Source: Nocardia vinacea (GTDB lineage Bacteria > Actinomycetota > Actinomycetes > Mycobacteriales > Mycobacteriaceae). From it: a stretch of DNA of 64,000 bases. Location: contig NZ_CP109149.1 of NCBI RefSeq assembly GCF_035920345.1, positions 1,240,001 through 1,304,000 on the forward strand, in the 5' to 3' direction. Below are positions 51,814 through 59,739 of this stretch, piece by piece (the first letter of the stretch is position 1; the number at the start of each line of letters is the position of its first letter). Below the pieces are notes generated by a model. It worked only from the letters and a program-made list of their open reading frames with translations. It made no database searches and was not told where the DNA came from. Position numbers and translations under genes: made by a program.

Positions 51814-52854
51814 ATGCGGATCGGATTGAGCATCAACTACTCGGGCGGCTTCAAAGAGGCGGCCGCCGAAGTGGCCGACCTCGAAAAGGCTGGACTCGAC
51901 ATCGTGTTCGTGCCGGAGGCCTACTCGTTCGACGCGGTGAGCGCGCTCGGATATCTGGCGGCCAAGACTACTCGGCTGCAGCTGGCCTCGGGCATCCTGC
52001 AGATCTACACCCGCACGCCCAGCCTGACCGCCATGACCGCCGCGGGCCTGGACTTTGTCTCCGACGGTCGATATGTACTCGGCCTCGGCGCATCGGGCCC
52101 GCAGGTGATCGAGGGCTTCCACGGCGTTCCCTACGACGCACCCATCGGACGCACCAGGGAACTGGTGGAGATCTGCCGCAAGGTATGGCGTCGCGAGCGG
52201 CTGGAGTACCAGGGCAAGTACTACCAGATCCCGCTGCCCGCCGACCGGGGCACCGGCCTCGGCAAGCCGCTCAAGCTGATCAATCATCCGGTGCGTGAAC
52301 GCATTCCGGTGCTGCTGGCCGCGCTTGGCCCGAAGAATGTGGAGCTGGCCGCGGAGATCGCCGAGGGCTGGCAGCCGATCTTCTTCGTACCGGAGAAGGC
52401 CAAGGAAATCTGGGGCGAATCGCTGGATGCCGGTCTGGCCAAGCGTGATCCGATCCTCGGCGAGCTGGACGTCTACGCTGGGCCCGCGCTGGCCATCGGC
52501 GAGAATGTCACGCCGCTACTGGAATTTGTGAAACCGCATCTGGCGCTCTACATCGGCGGCATGGGCGCCAAGGGCAAGAATTTCTATCACACGCTGGCCA
52601 CGAAGTACGGCTATGGCGCCGAGGCGGACCGGATCCAGGAGCTGTATCTGGCCGGCAAGAAGGAGGAGGCCGTCAAGGTGGTCCCGGACGATCTGGTTCG
52701 GGATATCTCGCTGGTCGGCCCGGCTGGATTCGTGAAGGAGCGGATCGCCGCATTCCGTGCGGCGGGTGTCACGGTACTGAATGTGGTGCCGATGGCGGCG
52801 ACCCGGGCCGAACGGGTCAAGCTGATCGAGCAACTGCGCGAACTCTGTGTCTGA
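51814..52854 (+). CDS. LLM-class F420-dependent oxidoreductase
   Basis: This 346-aa luciferase-like TIM-barrel enzyme begins IGLSINYSGGFKEAAAEVADLEKAG in its first barrel units (about residues 3-27), then FVPEAYSFD, LGLGASGPQVIEG (about 90-102) and a late VPMAATRAERV. The type is common in mycobacteria and nocardiae, where most members use F420 to reduce or oxidise organic substrates. ATG 51814 was chosen because the similarity starts there. It ends at an inverted repeat. Confidence 0.88.
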   Translation: MRIGLSINYSGGFKEAAAEVADLEKAGLDIVFVPEAYSFDAVSALGYLAAKTTRLQLASGILQIYTRTPSLTAMTAAGLDFVSDGRYVLGLGASGPQVIEGFHGVPYDAPIGRTRELVEICRKVWRRERLEYQGKYYQIPLPADRGTGLGKPLKLINHPVRERIPVLLAALGPKNVELAAEIAEGWQPIFFVPEKAKEIWGESLDAGLAKRDPILGELDVYAGPALAIGENVTPLLEFVKPHLALYIGGMGAKGKNFYHTLATKYGYGAEADRIQELYLAGKKEEAVKVVPDDLVRDISLVGPAGFVKERIAAFRAAGVTVLNVVPMAATRAERVKLIEQLRELCV

Positions 52855-52859
52855 TTTGT

Positions 52860-52965
52860 AGCGCCTGCGGCGCTGCATGTTCGCGGCCCCCTGGTGTCTG
52901 GCGGTCGAGACTTGCGACTTCGTCGCATGCGCTTCGACCGCTCGGCCGCCAGATGGGCCGCGAAC
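52860..52965. terminator. Complex inverted-repeat element between convergent genes
   Basis: AGCGCC-TGC-GGCGCT (52860-52874) is a tight hairpin 5 bp after the LLM stop. A larger imperfect hairpin follows: GTTCGCGGCCC (52879-52889) pairs with GGGCCGCGAAC (52955-52965), TCTGGCGG (52897-52904) with CCGCCAGA (52946-52953), and TGCGA with TCGCA nearer the tip. It lies between convergent genes, so it may terminate both, but its size and nested arms also resemble a REP-like mobile palindrome. Confidence 0.6.
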
Positions 52966-53033
52966 GTCGCTCGTAAGACTCGCTCCGTGGTGGGTCAGAT
53001 GATCGGAAAAGCTCCGGTTGAAATCAGGCCGCG

Positions 53034-53426
53034 CTACCGGAGTGCGGCCAGCGCCTCGGCCAGGGTGGTGTGCAGTGCGAACACCTGATCCAGACTCGTC
53101 ATCTTGAGCTGCCGGCTGGTGGCCGGACCGTCCGCGACCAACACGATGGTGGTGGTGTCGCCTGCACGCTGATGCGCCGCGACCAGGGTCGCCATACCCG
53201 CCGAAGCAAGGAAGCTGACACCGGTCAGGTCGATGATCAGGACCGCCGGTTTGCCGGTGAGGATGGCCTCGATGGTGTTCTCCAGCGCTGGCGCGGTCGC
53301 CAGATCGACCTCGCCGGAAACCGTGAGCACGGTCGCGCCATCGTGTGCCTCGACTGTGGTGGTCATCGTGTCCGCCAGGGGATACGCGTCTCCGGAGTTG
53401 TTTGTCACATCATCACAATCTGCCAT
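53034..53426 (-). CDS. STAS-domain anti-sigma factor antagonist (RsbV-like)
   Basis: A 130-aa protein with a single STAS domain: VLTVSGEVDLATAPALEN (about residues 34-51) and LIIDLTGVSFLASAGM (about 65-80), with serines near the expected phosphorylation site. Unphosphorylated RsbV-type proteins bind the anti-sigma kinase and free the sigma factor. It is the last gene of the stressosome operon, 25 bp after the SpoIIE phosphatase that would dephosphorylate it. The start ATG 53426 removes an unsupported 18-residue extension. Confidence 0.88.
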   Translation of the reverse strand: MADCDDVTNNSGDAYPLADTMTTTVEAHDGATVLTVSGEVDLATAPALENTIEAILTGKPAVLIIDLTGVSFLASAGMATLVAAHQRAGDTTTIVLVADGPATSRQLKMTSLDQVFALHTTLAEALAALR

Positions 53427-53451
53427 GAACCCGCCTTTCGCGCTGCATTCC

Positions 53452-55791
53452 TCAGCCAGAAAACTGGCGGTTCGTGCCACGCAGTGGGTTCGCTACGGGG
53501 GATTTGATCGCGGGCAACGTTACCGACATGCGGACGCGGGTGCCCAGCCCGCTGTGGTCTATCTCCAATTCTTCCGTCAAAGCCCGCATCATGTCGATGC
53601 CGCGTCCGCGCGGCCCCGGATCGGCGGAGCGTGGTTTCCACGTTCCGGTGTCGGCGACCAGAATGACGACCTTTTGGGTATCACATTCGGCGGTCAATTC
53701 GACGAGTCCAGGATCGGTGGTGGCGGCCGCGGCGCTGGTGGCACGGCCGAGCAGTTCGGCCGTGGAGCTGATCGCGCGGGTGACCGGCCCGCCGCCGTTG
53801 CGGTAGGCGTGTTCGATGCTGTTACTACAGGCCTCGTTTGCCGCGGCGACGAGGTCGGAGGCGAGATCGTGCGGTACCGCGGTGGCGGCGAGCCAAGCCT
53901 TGAGCCGCTTGCGCATAGCCGAGAGCTGATCCGGATTGGCCGGAATCTCGAGCCGCAACGGTGCCGGGGGTTGCCGGTACACGACCATGGCGACGTCATC
54001 GTCGTAGCCCGCGGCCGGACGCAGTCGGGAGAGCACGGCATCGGCGACCTCGCGCGGCAGCTTGCCCGCGGTATCGGCGAGCACTCCCGAGATCTTCGCG
54101 AAACTGTCATCGATATCGATGCCGCGCTGTTCGACCAGGCCGTCGGTGAACAGCACCAGCGTCGAACCCGGCGTGAGCGCCGTGGTGGCCTCGGGGCGCC
54201 GTGGCGTATCGAAAGTAGCCAGCGGTACCGCGCGGCCGCCCTCGAGCAATCGGCCCGGCTGGCCGACATCGGCCAGAATCGGCGGCATATGTCCGGCGCT
54301 GCTGTAGCGGACCAGTCCGCGCACCGGATCGAGGACGGCGGCGCAGACCGTCGTGCACATCGCGCCGGGAATCCGGCCCGCGACGGTATCGAGTTCCGCG
54401 AGCAGCTGCGCCGGGCCCGCGCCGCGCAGCAGGAGAGCCCGTGCGGCCGTACGCAATTGGCCCATTACGACGGCCGCGGACAGACCACGTCCGACGCAGT
54501 CGCCGACCACGACGCCGATGGTGCCGTCGCGCAGCGGAACCACGTCGTACCAGTCGCCGCCGATCTCCAGCGGCGGCAGCGCGGGCTCGTAATGCACCGA
54601 GAACCGCGGCGGCAGTTCGATCGGACCGAGCATGGCGCGCTGCAGCGTCAGCGAGGTCGAACGCGCCTGATCGAAGTTGCGCGCCCGCTGCACCGCCAGA
54701 CTCAGATGTCCGATGAGCAGCGAGAACAATGTCCAGTCGGCGGCGCTGATGGCGCGCGGCGCGGCGAAGCGCAGCCACAGTGCCGCATCACCTGTCTCGC
54801 CGAGCGGTGCGACGATGCCCTCGGAACTCTCGGTGCCCTCCGGAATCGCGAACAGGCTGCGTGCCGGACGACGCCGGGCCCGATCCAGTAGCGCCCGCGC
54901 GCGGGCGTCGAGCACGGAGCCCTCCGGAACCCCCTCGGCTCCCGAGACATACGTCTCCGGCCCGGTATTGCGGTTGGGCCACACCATCACCACCGCGGTT
55001 TTCGCGCCGACGGTGCGTCGCAGTTCGTCCAGTCCGACGGCGAGCACCTCGACCACACTCGTCGCCGCGCCGACCGCGGTGGCCAGTCGTGACGCCGCCT
55101 GATCGCGGGCCTGCGCATCGTGTTCGGCGGTGACATCGCGGATGGTGCCGACGAAGATCTGCTCGTACTTCTCCGGTTCGACCATCGCACTGGTACTCAC
55201 CGCGAGCCAGACCGTGCGGCCGTCGCGATGCTTGACCGGAATCACGAAACGCTGTGCCTCGCTACCGAGATCGGGATAGCGCGGACCTTCCGGCGTCGAC
55301 CACGGATGCGGCAGTGGGAAAGGCAATTCCGATGCGCCGTAACCGGTCAGCGCGCCGAAGGCGGAGTTGACCTCGATGATGGTGCCGCGGGCGTCGGCCA
55401 CGAAGAAGCCGTCCTGCAGCGACTCCACCAGGGCGGTGCGGAAGGCGTCGCGCCCGGCGAGATCGTCGATGCGCGAACGCTGTTGTTCGGCGCGGCGGGT
55501 GCCGTCGATATATCCCCGGGTGGCGATGTCCAGGGCAGCGAGAGTCTGCAGCAGGAATTCCAGTGCGGTCTCGGCGTGTTTGGCGGATTCGTCGGCCTTC
55601 GCGGCGCCCGATTCCGCGGCTTGCACCACCCGGTAATGGTTTTCGGTGAGATCGAGCAGGCTGATGCCCTCGACGAGAGCGCGCCGGCCGAGTTCGTAAC
55701 CTTCCCCGAGGCCGGCCTGCGACGGTGAGTCCAAGTGCCGCCGTAGCGCATCTGCGTAGGCGTCGAGGAATGCGGCCAGCGCCGCGCTCAT
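53452..55791 (-). CDS. PP2C-type phosphatase with PAS, GAF, SpoIIE and HATPase domains
   Basis: A 779-aa signalling protein. A helical N-terminal region (about residues 1-110, RsbU-like) probably receives the upstream switch protein. A PAS domain (DGFFVADARGTIIEVNSAFG, about 124-143) and a GAF-like region (about 230-385) follow, then the SpoIIE/PP2C phosphatase with GGDWYDVV (about 409-416), VGDCVGRG and LVLFTDGL. The C-terminal histidine-kinase-like ATPase (about 620-755) has its N-box in EACSNSIEHAY (about 652) and ADTG. It combines RsbU-like phosphatase and RsbW-like kinase modules in one chain. Confidence 0.92.
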   Translation of the reverse strand: MSAALAAFLDAYADALRRHLDSPSQAGLGEGYELGRRALVEGISLLDLTENHYRVVQAAESGAAKADESAKHAETALEFLLQTLAALDIATRGYIDGTRRAEQQRSRIDDLAGRDAFRTALVESLQDGFFVADARGTIIEVNSAFGALTGYGASELPFPLPHPWSTPEGPRYPDLGSEAQRFVIPVKHRDGRTVWLAVSTSAMVEPEKYEQIFVGTIRDVTAEHDAQARDQAASRLATAVGAATSVVEVLAVGLDELRRTVGAKTAVVMVWPNRNTGPETYVSGAEGVPEGSVLDARARALLDRARRRPARSLFAIPEGTESSEGIVAPLGETGDAALWLRFAAPRAISAADWTLFSLLIGHLSLAVQRARNFDQARSTSLTLQRAMLGPIELPPRFSVHYEPALPPLEIGGDWYDVVPLRDGTIGVVVGDCVGRGLSAAVVMGQLRTAARALLLRGAGPAQLLAELDTVAGRIPGAMCTTVCAAVLDPVRGLVRYSSAGHMPPILADVGQPGRLLEGGRAVPLATFDTPRRPEATTALTPGSTLVLFTDGLVEQRGIDIDDSFAKISGVLADTAGKLPREVADAVLSRLRPAAGYDDDVAMVVYRQPPAPLRLEIPANPDQLSAMRKRLKAWLAATAVPHDLASDLVAAANEACSNSIEHAYRNGGGPVTRAISSTAELLGRATSAAAATTDPGLVELTAECDTQKVVILVADTGTWKPRSADPGPRGRGIDMMRALTEELEIDHSGLGTRVRMSVTLPAIKSPVANPLRGTNRQFSG

Positions 55792-55872
55792 GTCTCCGCC
55801 TCGCTGGCGTTCGGCGCGGTGGCGGCTGCGTCTTTTGTTCGCTCGCTGCGCTCGCTCATTGCATTCCGCCGT

Positions 55873-56511
55873 TCACGCTGGTGCCTCCAGTACGCCGCCC
55901 CGGTGGCGGGCCGCGAGCACCAGTGCGTCGTCGGTGTCCTTGGCATGCCTGGCCAGGATTTCGGCGGTGATCTCGGCAGTGGATTTGGAAGGATCGATGC
56001 CGCTGTCGGCGGATTCGGTGACGATGCCGTCGGTCGACATCAACAGCAGATCGCCCGGACGCACCGGAACGGTCTGCACCTGTAGGTTCTGGGGTAGCCG
56101 ATAGCCTACGATGCCACCGGTCATCAGGACCGTCGCGCGCATGGCGAGCCCGACCGGACCCGCGGTCAGAATCCGGGAATCGACATTGCCGACGCCGAGC
56201 CAGTGCACCGTATCGGATGCGCCGAACAGTGCCAAAGAGACTGCCGCACCGCGGGTGTCGGCCATGGCCCGATGACACAGCACCATCAGGACGTCCAGCG
56301 GTTCGGCGCGGTTCTCCGAGAGCACCTGCGCTGCGCGATCGGCGGCGTCCGCAGCCGCCGCGCCGTGGCCGAGTCCGTCGAGGACGGCGAAGAGCACCGA
56401 GCCGCCGCCTGCGTCGAGGACCACGCCGCGGTCACCGGAGACCCGCTGACCGGGCAGGGCACGGCCGGCCACCGCCCATTCGATCCGGCCGATGATCCCG
56501 TCCTCATGCAC
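55873..56511 (-). CDS. rsbX: RsbX-like PP2C phosphatase of the stressosome
   Basis: A 212-aa stand-alone PP2C/SpoIIE-type domain: SGDRGVVLDAGGGSVLFAV and LDGLGHGAAAADAA (about residues 25-58) carry the metal-binding aspartates, and a late LLMSTDGIV is the third motif. In Bacillus RsbX dephosphorylates RsbS and RsbR and resets the stressosome. The ATG overlaps the end of rsbT by 8 bp. The assignment rests on gene order together with domain type. Confidence 0.82.
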   Translation of the reverse strand: MHEDGIIGRIEWAVAGRALPGQRVSGDRGVVLDAGGGSVLFAVLDGLGHGAAAADAADRAAQVLSENRAEPLDVLMVLCHRAMADTRGAAVSLALFGASDTVHWLGVGNVDSRILTAGPVGLAMRATVLMTGGIVGYRLPQNLQVQTVPVRPGDLLLMSTDGIVTESADSGIDPSKSTAEITAEILARHAKDTDDALVLAARHRGGVLEAPA

Positions 56512-56929
56512 CGTTGGGTACCCACTTCCACATCTCCACCAACGTGCCGCGACCGGGTGCCGAATCGACGGTGAGCCGGTCCATCAGCCGGCGCGCGCCG
56601 GGCAGGCCGAGTCCGAGACCGCGGCCGGTGGAGTACCCGTCGTCGAGCGCGCGGGCGATATCGAGGATGCCGGGGCCCTGGTCCTCGGCCTGGACGACCA
56701 GCGCCTGTCGCCCCTCCCGGTCATCGACCAGCAAACGTATTTCACCACTGCCCGCGTAACTGGTTATGTTGCGGGCGATCTCGGAGATCGCCGTCGAGAT
56801 CATGGTCATATCTGTCAGTGAAAATCCGAGCTTGGCCGCCAGCTCACGTCCGGCTTGACGTGCGATCACGATGTCACCCGACACCCTGACCGCGATCACC
56901 AAGTTCTCAGCGGCCACTGTCACGACCAT
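56504..56929 (-). CDS. rsbT: Serine/threonine kinase RsbT
   Basis: A 141-aa GHKL-type switch kinase. The N-box is ISEIARNITSYA (about residues 48-59), G1 is EDQGPGI (about 82-88) and the G2 loop STGRGLGLGLPGARRL (about 100-115). In Bacillus, RsbT phosphorylates RsbR and RsbS, leaves the stressosome and activates the RsbU phosphatase through its N-terminal domain. Its start overlaps the rsbS end by 23 bp. The next gene is RsbX-like. Confidence 0.9.
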   Translation of the reverse strand: MVVTVAAENLVIAVRVSGDIVIARQAGRELAAKLGFSLTDMTMISTAISEIARNITSYAGSGEIRLLVDDREGRQALVVQAEDQGPGILDIARALDDGYSTGRGLGLGLPGARRLMDRLTVDSAPGRGTLVEMWKWVPNGA

Positions 56930-57296
56930 CTCGCTGGCGGCGAGCCGGAGCCATGCGGTTCAGCCACGCCAAGCCCTCTTCCAGGTCGAGGGCGGTGTGC
57001 ATGTCCTCGAAGGTGAGGCCCAACTGCACCATGGCGAACGCGACTTCGGGTTGCAATCCGACGATGACCGTTTCGGCACCGCGGAGCTGCGTCATGTGCG
57101 CGATGGTACGCAGCGATCTGGCCGCGAACGAATCCATGACATCGATCGCGGTGACGTCCACGATGATCCCGTGCGCCCGGTATCTACTGACCTGTTTCAT
57201 CAGGTCGTCCTGGAGACGTTCGGTATCCGCGTCGGTCAGGGCTGACTGGACCGACGCGATCAGATAGGTACCTTGTTTGAGGATCGGAACCGGCAT
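56907..57296 (-). CDS. rsbS: Stressosome scaffold protein RsbS
   Basis: A 129-aa single STAS domain. The key motif IDVMDSFAARSLRTIAH (about residues 50-66) contains the Ser equivalent to the phosphorylated Ser59 of Bacillus RsbS. In the stressosome RsbS captures the RsbT kinase until phosphorylated. The ATG lies 12 bp after the rsbR stop with no clear ribosome binding site, suggesting coupled translation. Confidence 0.9.
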   Translation of the reverse strand: MPVPILKQGTYLIASVQSALTDADTERLQDDLMKQVSRYRAHGIIVDVTAIDVMDSFAARSLRTIAHMTQLRGAETVIVGLQPEVAFAMVQLGLTFEDMHTALDLEEGLAWLNRMAPARRQRDGRDSGR

Positions 57297-57308
57297 AGGG
57301 GGGCCCGA

Positions 57309-58217
57309 TCAGCGCCCGTCGCGCTCGGTGAGCATTCGATCCGTGACGCGGGTCACCTCATAGCCGAGTAAGCGTTCCGCCTCTTCGATACCTCCCTGGA
57401 GGTCACCGACCGCGTTCATCTTGGACAGGTCGAGGCCGATGGTCACCAGTGTGAGGGCGATCTCGGAGGACAGGCCGGTGATGATCACATTGGCGCCCAT
57501 CAGGCCGGATGCGTCGACGGTCTGCACCAGGTGGTTGGCCACCGTGGAGTCGATCGCGGGCACACCGGTGATGTCGATGACGACCACCTTCGCGCGATTG
57601 GCGCGGATGGCGCGCAGTAGCTGTTCGGTGAGCTGGCGGGCGCGTTGCGAGTCGAGCACACCGATGATCGGCAGGATGAGCAGCTGCTCACGCACCTGGA
57701 GCACCGGGGTGGACAGCTCGCGAATGGCTTCCTGCTGCTGGCGGATGACGCGCTCGCGCTCCTGCACGAACGAGATGGCCACGGTGCTCGCGATGCGGTT
57801 CGCGGCGGGCTCGTACGCGTCCAGTACCGCGTTGAGCATTTCGAAGTCGGCCTGGTATTTCTCGAACAGCGAGCGGGCCAGCACGTCGCGCAGGAGCAGC
57901 ACGATGCCGAGGACCTCGTCGGTTTCGACGCCTCTCGGAATGATGCGCTCGGACAGATCGCGCGCGTAGGCCTGCAGCGCCTCGACGCTACCGGTTACGA
58001 GCACCTCGACGTAGTTGTCGTACATGGAGGTCGCCTCGGAGAAAATCTCCTCCGGGGTCATCGCGGTCAGCAGCTGGGCCTCGGTAATGCGCCTTGCCCA
58101 CTCTTCACGCAGCCCGGTTCGGTTCTGCCGCAGGTGTTCGACCAGCTGCGGAAGCAAGTTGTCGACCGGTCCTACGGGCAGGGAATCCGCCGAAAGGCTC
58201 ATGGACACCTCGGACAT
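57309..58217 (-). CDS. rsbR: Stressosome sensor protein RsbR
   Basis: A 302-aa protein. The N-terminal helical domain (about residues 20-160, NLLPQLVEHLRQNRTGLREEW onward in pieces) is the sensory part, of the non-haem globin type in Bacillus. A linker helix (RERVIRQQQEAIREL) leads to a STAS domain (about 180-290) with VVVIDITGVPAIDSTVANHL, holding the Ser/Thr site phosphorylated by RsbT. The start was set at ATG 58217; ATG 58202 is possible. It is the first gene of the operon. Confidence 0.9.
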   Translation of the reverse strand: MSEVSMSLSADSLPVGPVDNLLPQLVEHLRQNRTGLREEWARRITEAQLLTAMTPEEIFSEATSMYDNYVEVLVTGSVEALQAYARDLSERIIPRGVETDEVLGIVLLLRDVLARSLFEKYQADFEMLNAVLDAYEPAANRIASTVAISFVQERERVIRQQQEAIRELSTPVLQVREQLLILPIIGVLDSQRARQLTEQLLRAIRANRAKVVVIDITGVPAIDSTVANHLVQTVDASGLMGANVIITGLSSEIALTLVTIGLDLSKMNAVGDLQGGIEEAERLLGYEVTRVTDRMLTERDGR

Positions 58218-58326
58218 GGAAATTCCAGCCCCTTTCGAACGGGATTGTCGGGATAGTCGTGCATTCGGCTGCGTGCCGATACCGAGCCTAGTCATACCCC
58301 ATCCCGGTCGCCCGTGAAACCTGCCG

Positions 58327-58944
58327 TTAGCTCGATGGTAGATCCGGATCCTCGCTCGGCAGTGCGAATCCGCGTGCCAGCGCCGCGAGCGCCTCGTCGA
58401 GATAGACCGTGAGGTCGGCATCGGCGCGGGTCAGCCAGGCATCGAAGGCGGCGCGCGCCGCGGCCAGGGTGGTGCGGCCGACCGCCAGTGCGACCAGGTT
58501 GTCCTGCGGTACGCCGAGTCGGCGTGCGGCGAACGCGCTCACGGCCCGCTCCCAGGCGTCGTAGTGCGCGCCCGCGGTGGCGGCCAGTGCCGGATCGCCG
58601 CCGACGAGCTGCATGCGAACGCGTAGTTCGGGCACGTCTTCGGCGCGATATCGGTTGGCGTTCACCACAACTCGGCGTACGGCCGTCATCATCGGAACCT
58701 CGTCGGGCACGGTGGCGAAGGCCGCGCGCAACGCCTCGACTTCGGCGTCGAACTGGTACCAGAGCACCTCCGCCTTGGTGGGGAAGTAACGGAAGAAGGT
58801 GCGCCCGCTGATACCCGCGGCCGCGGCGATCTGCTCGACGGTGGTTTCGTCGAAGCCCTGTTCGGTGAACAGTCGCATGGCTATCAGTTCGAGTTCGCGC
58901 TTGGTTGTGCCGCGTGGACGGCCCCGCACCTTGGCATCGGTCAC
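58327..58944 (-). CDS. mftR: Mycofactocin-locus TetR regulator MftR
   Basis: This 205-aa protein has the helix-turn-helix TVEQIAAAAGISGRTFFRYF (about residues 35-54) and a helical domain with RVRMQLVGGDPALAA, resembling MftR of mycobacteria. It is divergent from mftE-mftD with only 66 bp between start codons, and that gap contains a near-perfect palindrome. In Mycobacterium, MftR represses the mft genes and responds to acyl-CoAs. The assignment rests on similarity and on the neighbouring mft genes. Confidence 0.8.
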   Translation of the reverse strand: MTDAKVRGRPRGTTKRELELIAMRLFTEQGFDETTVEQIAAAAGISGRTFFRYFPTKAEVLWYQFDAEVEALRAAFATVPDEVPMMTAVRRVVVNANRYRAEDVPELRVRMQLVGGDPALAATAGAHYDAWERAVSAFAARRLGVPQDNLVALAVGRTTLAAARAAFDAWLTRADADLTVYLDEALAALARGFALPSEDPDLPSS

Positions 58945-58978
58945 GGTTGTCGATTATGGCGCCGATCGCAGGTTCTTG

Positions 58979-59002
58979 ATTATGTCAGTGACTGACGATA
59001 AT
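58979..59002. promoter_or_regulatory. Probable MftR operator
   Basis: GTCAG-TGA-CTGAC (58984-58996) is a perfect dyad, and its flanks ATTAT and ATAAT extend the symmetry with one bulged base, giving about 24 bp. It ends 8 bp before the mftE start and lies 35 bp from the mftR start. Confidence 0.65.
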
Positions 59003-59010
59003 CTCGCGGC

Positions 59011-59739
59011 ATGGTGGAAAGTGTCGCGGAACACACCGTGGCCGCGCGACTGACCTGGCCGGAGGCCGGGTCGCGCGCGGCTGCGGGCGCGATCCTTGCC
59101 GTGCCGATCGGGGCGACCGAACAGCACGGACCGCATCTGCCGCTGTCCACCGACACCGATATCGCGGTGGCATTGTGCGCGCGGCTGGCCGAGTCGCGGT
59201 CGGATGTGCTCGTCGCACCGGCGATCCCGTATGGAGCCAGCGGTGAGCACGCGGGTTTCGCGGGCACGCTGTCGATCGGACAGGCCGCGCTGGAGTTGCT
59301 GATCATCGAGTTGTGCCGTTCGGCCACCGATACTTTCGACCGCATCGTGCTCGTCAACGGGCACGGCGGCAATCTCGAACCGCTGCGCAAGGCGGAGGCG
59401 TTGCTGCGTACCGAATCCCGGGACGTGCGGGTGTTCATGCCGCGCTATCCGGGTGATCCGCACGCGGGCCGCGCCGAGACCTCGATGCAGTTGGCGCTGC
59501 GCCCGGATGTGGTGCGGACCGAACTCGCCGTCGCCGGTGATACGAGGCCGCTCGCCGAGCTCTTGCCGCTGCTGCGCGCCGGGGGAGTGCGCGCGGTGAG
59601 CGCCAACGGGGTCCTCGGCGACCCGACGGGCGCGAATGCCGACGAAGGCACTGCACTGCTTACTCAACTGACCACTGACCTGCATGAACAGATCCGGCTG
59701 TGGTGGCCGGTGGCTTCCCCGAAAGGATCCCTCACATGA
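59011..59739 (+). CDS. mftE: Creatininase-family peptidase MftE (mycofactocin biosynthesis)
   Basis: MftE releases the C-terminal Val-Tyr-derived dipeptide from the modified MftA peptide. The 242-aa protein has creatininase metal ligands: GATEQHGPHLPLSTDTD (Glu, His and Asp, about residues 34-50), GEHAGFAGTLS (about 89), VNGHGGN (about 115) and AGRAETS with its Glu (about 151). The ATG overlaps nothing upstream and has no strong Shine-Dalgarno. Its stop overlaps the mftD start (ATGA). The genes for the precursor MftA, MftB and MftC are not next to it. Confidence 0.88.
   Translation: MVESVAEHTVAARLTWPEAGSRAAAGAILAVPIGATEQHGPHLPLSTDTDIAVALCARLAESRSDVLVAPAIPYGASGEHAGFAGTLSIGQAALELLIIELCRSATDTFDRIVLVNGHGGNLEPLRKAEALLRTESRDVRVFMPRYPGDPHAGRAETSMQLALRPDVVRTELAVAGDTRPLAELLPLLRAGGVRAVSANGVLGDPTGANADEGTALLTQLTTDLHEQIRLWWPVASPKGSLT

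Noticed and set aside
53233..54891. 552-codon plus-strand frame opposite the SpoIIE phosphatase
   Set aside because: The minus strand holds PAS, SpoIIE and HATPase motifs. The plus frame has biased composition and no recognisable domain.
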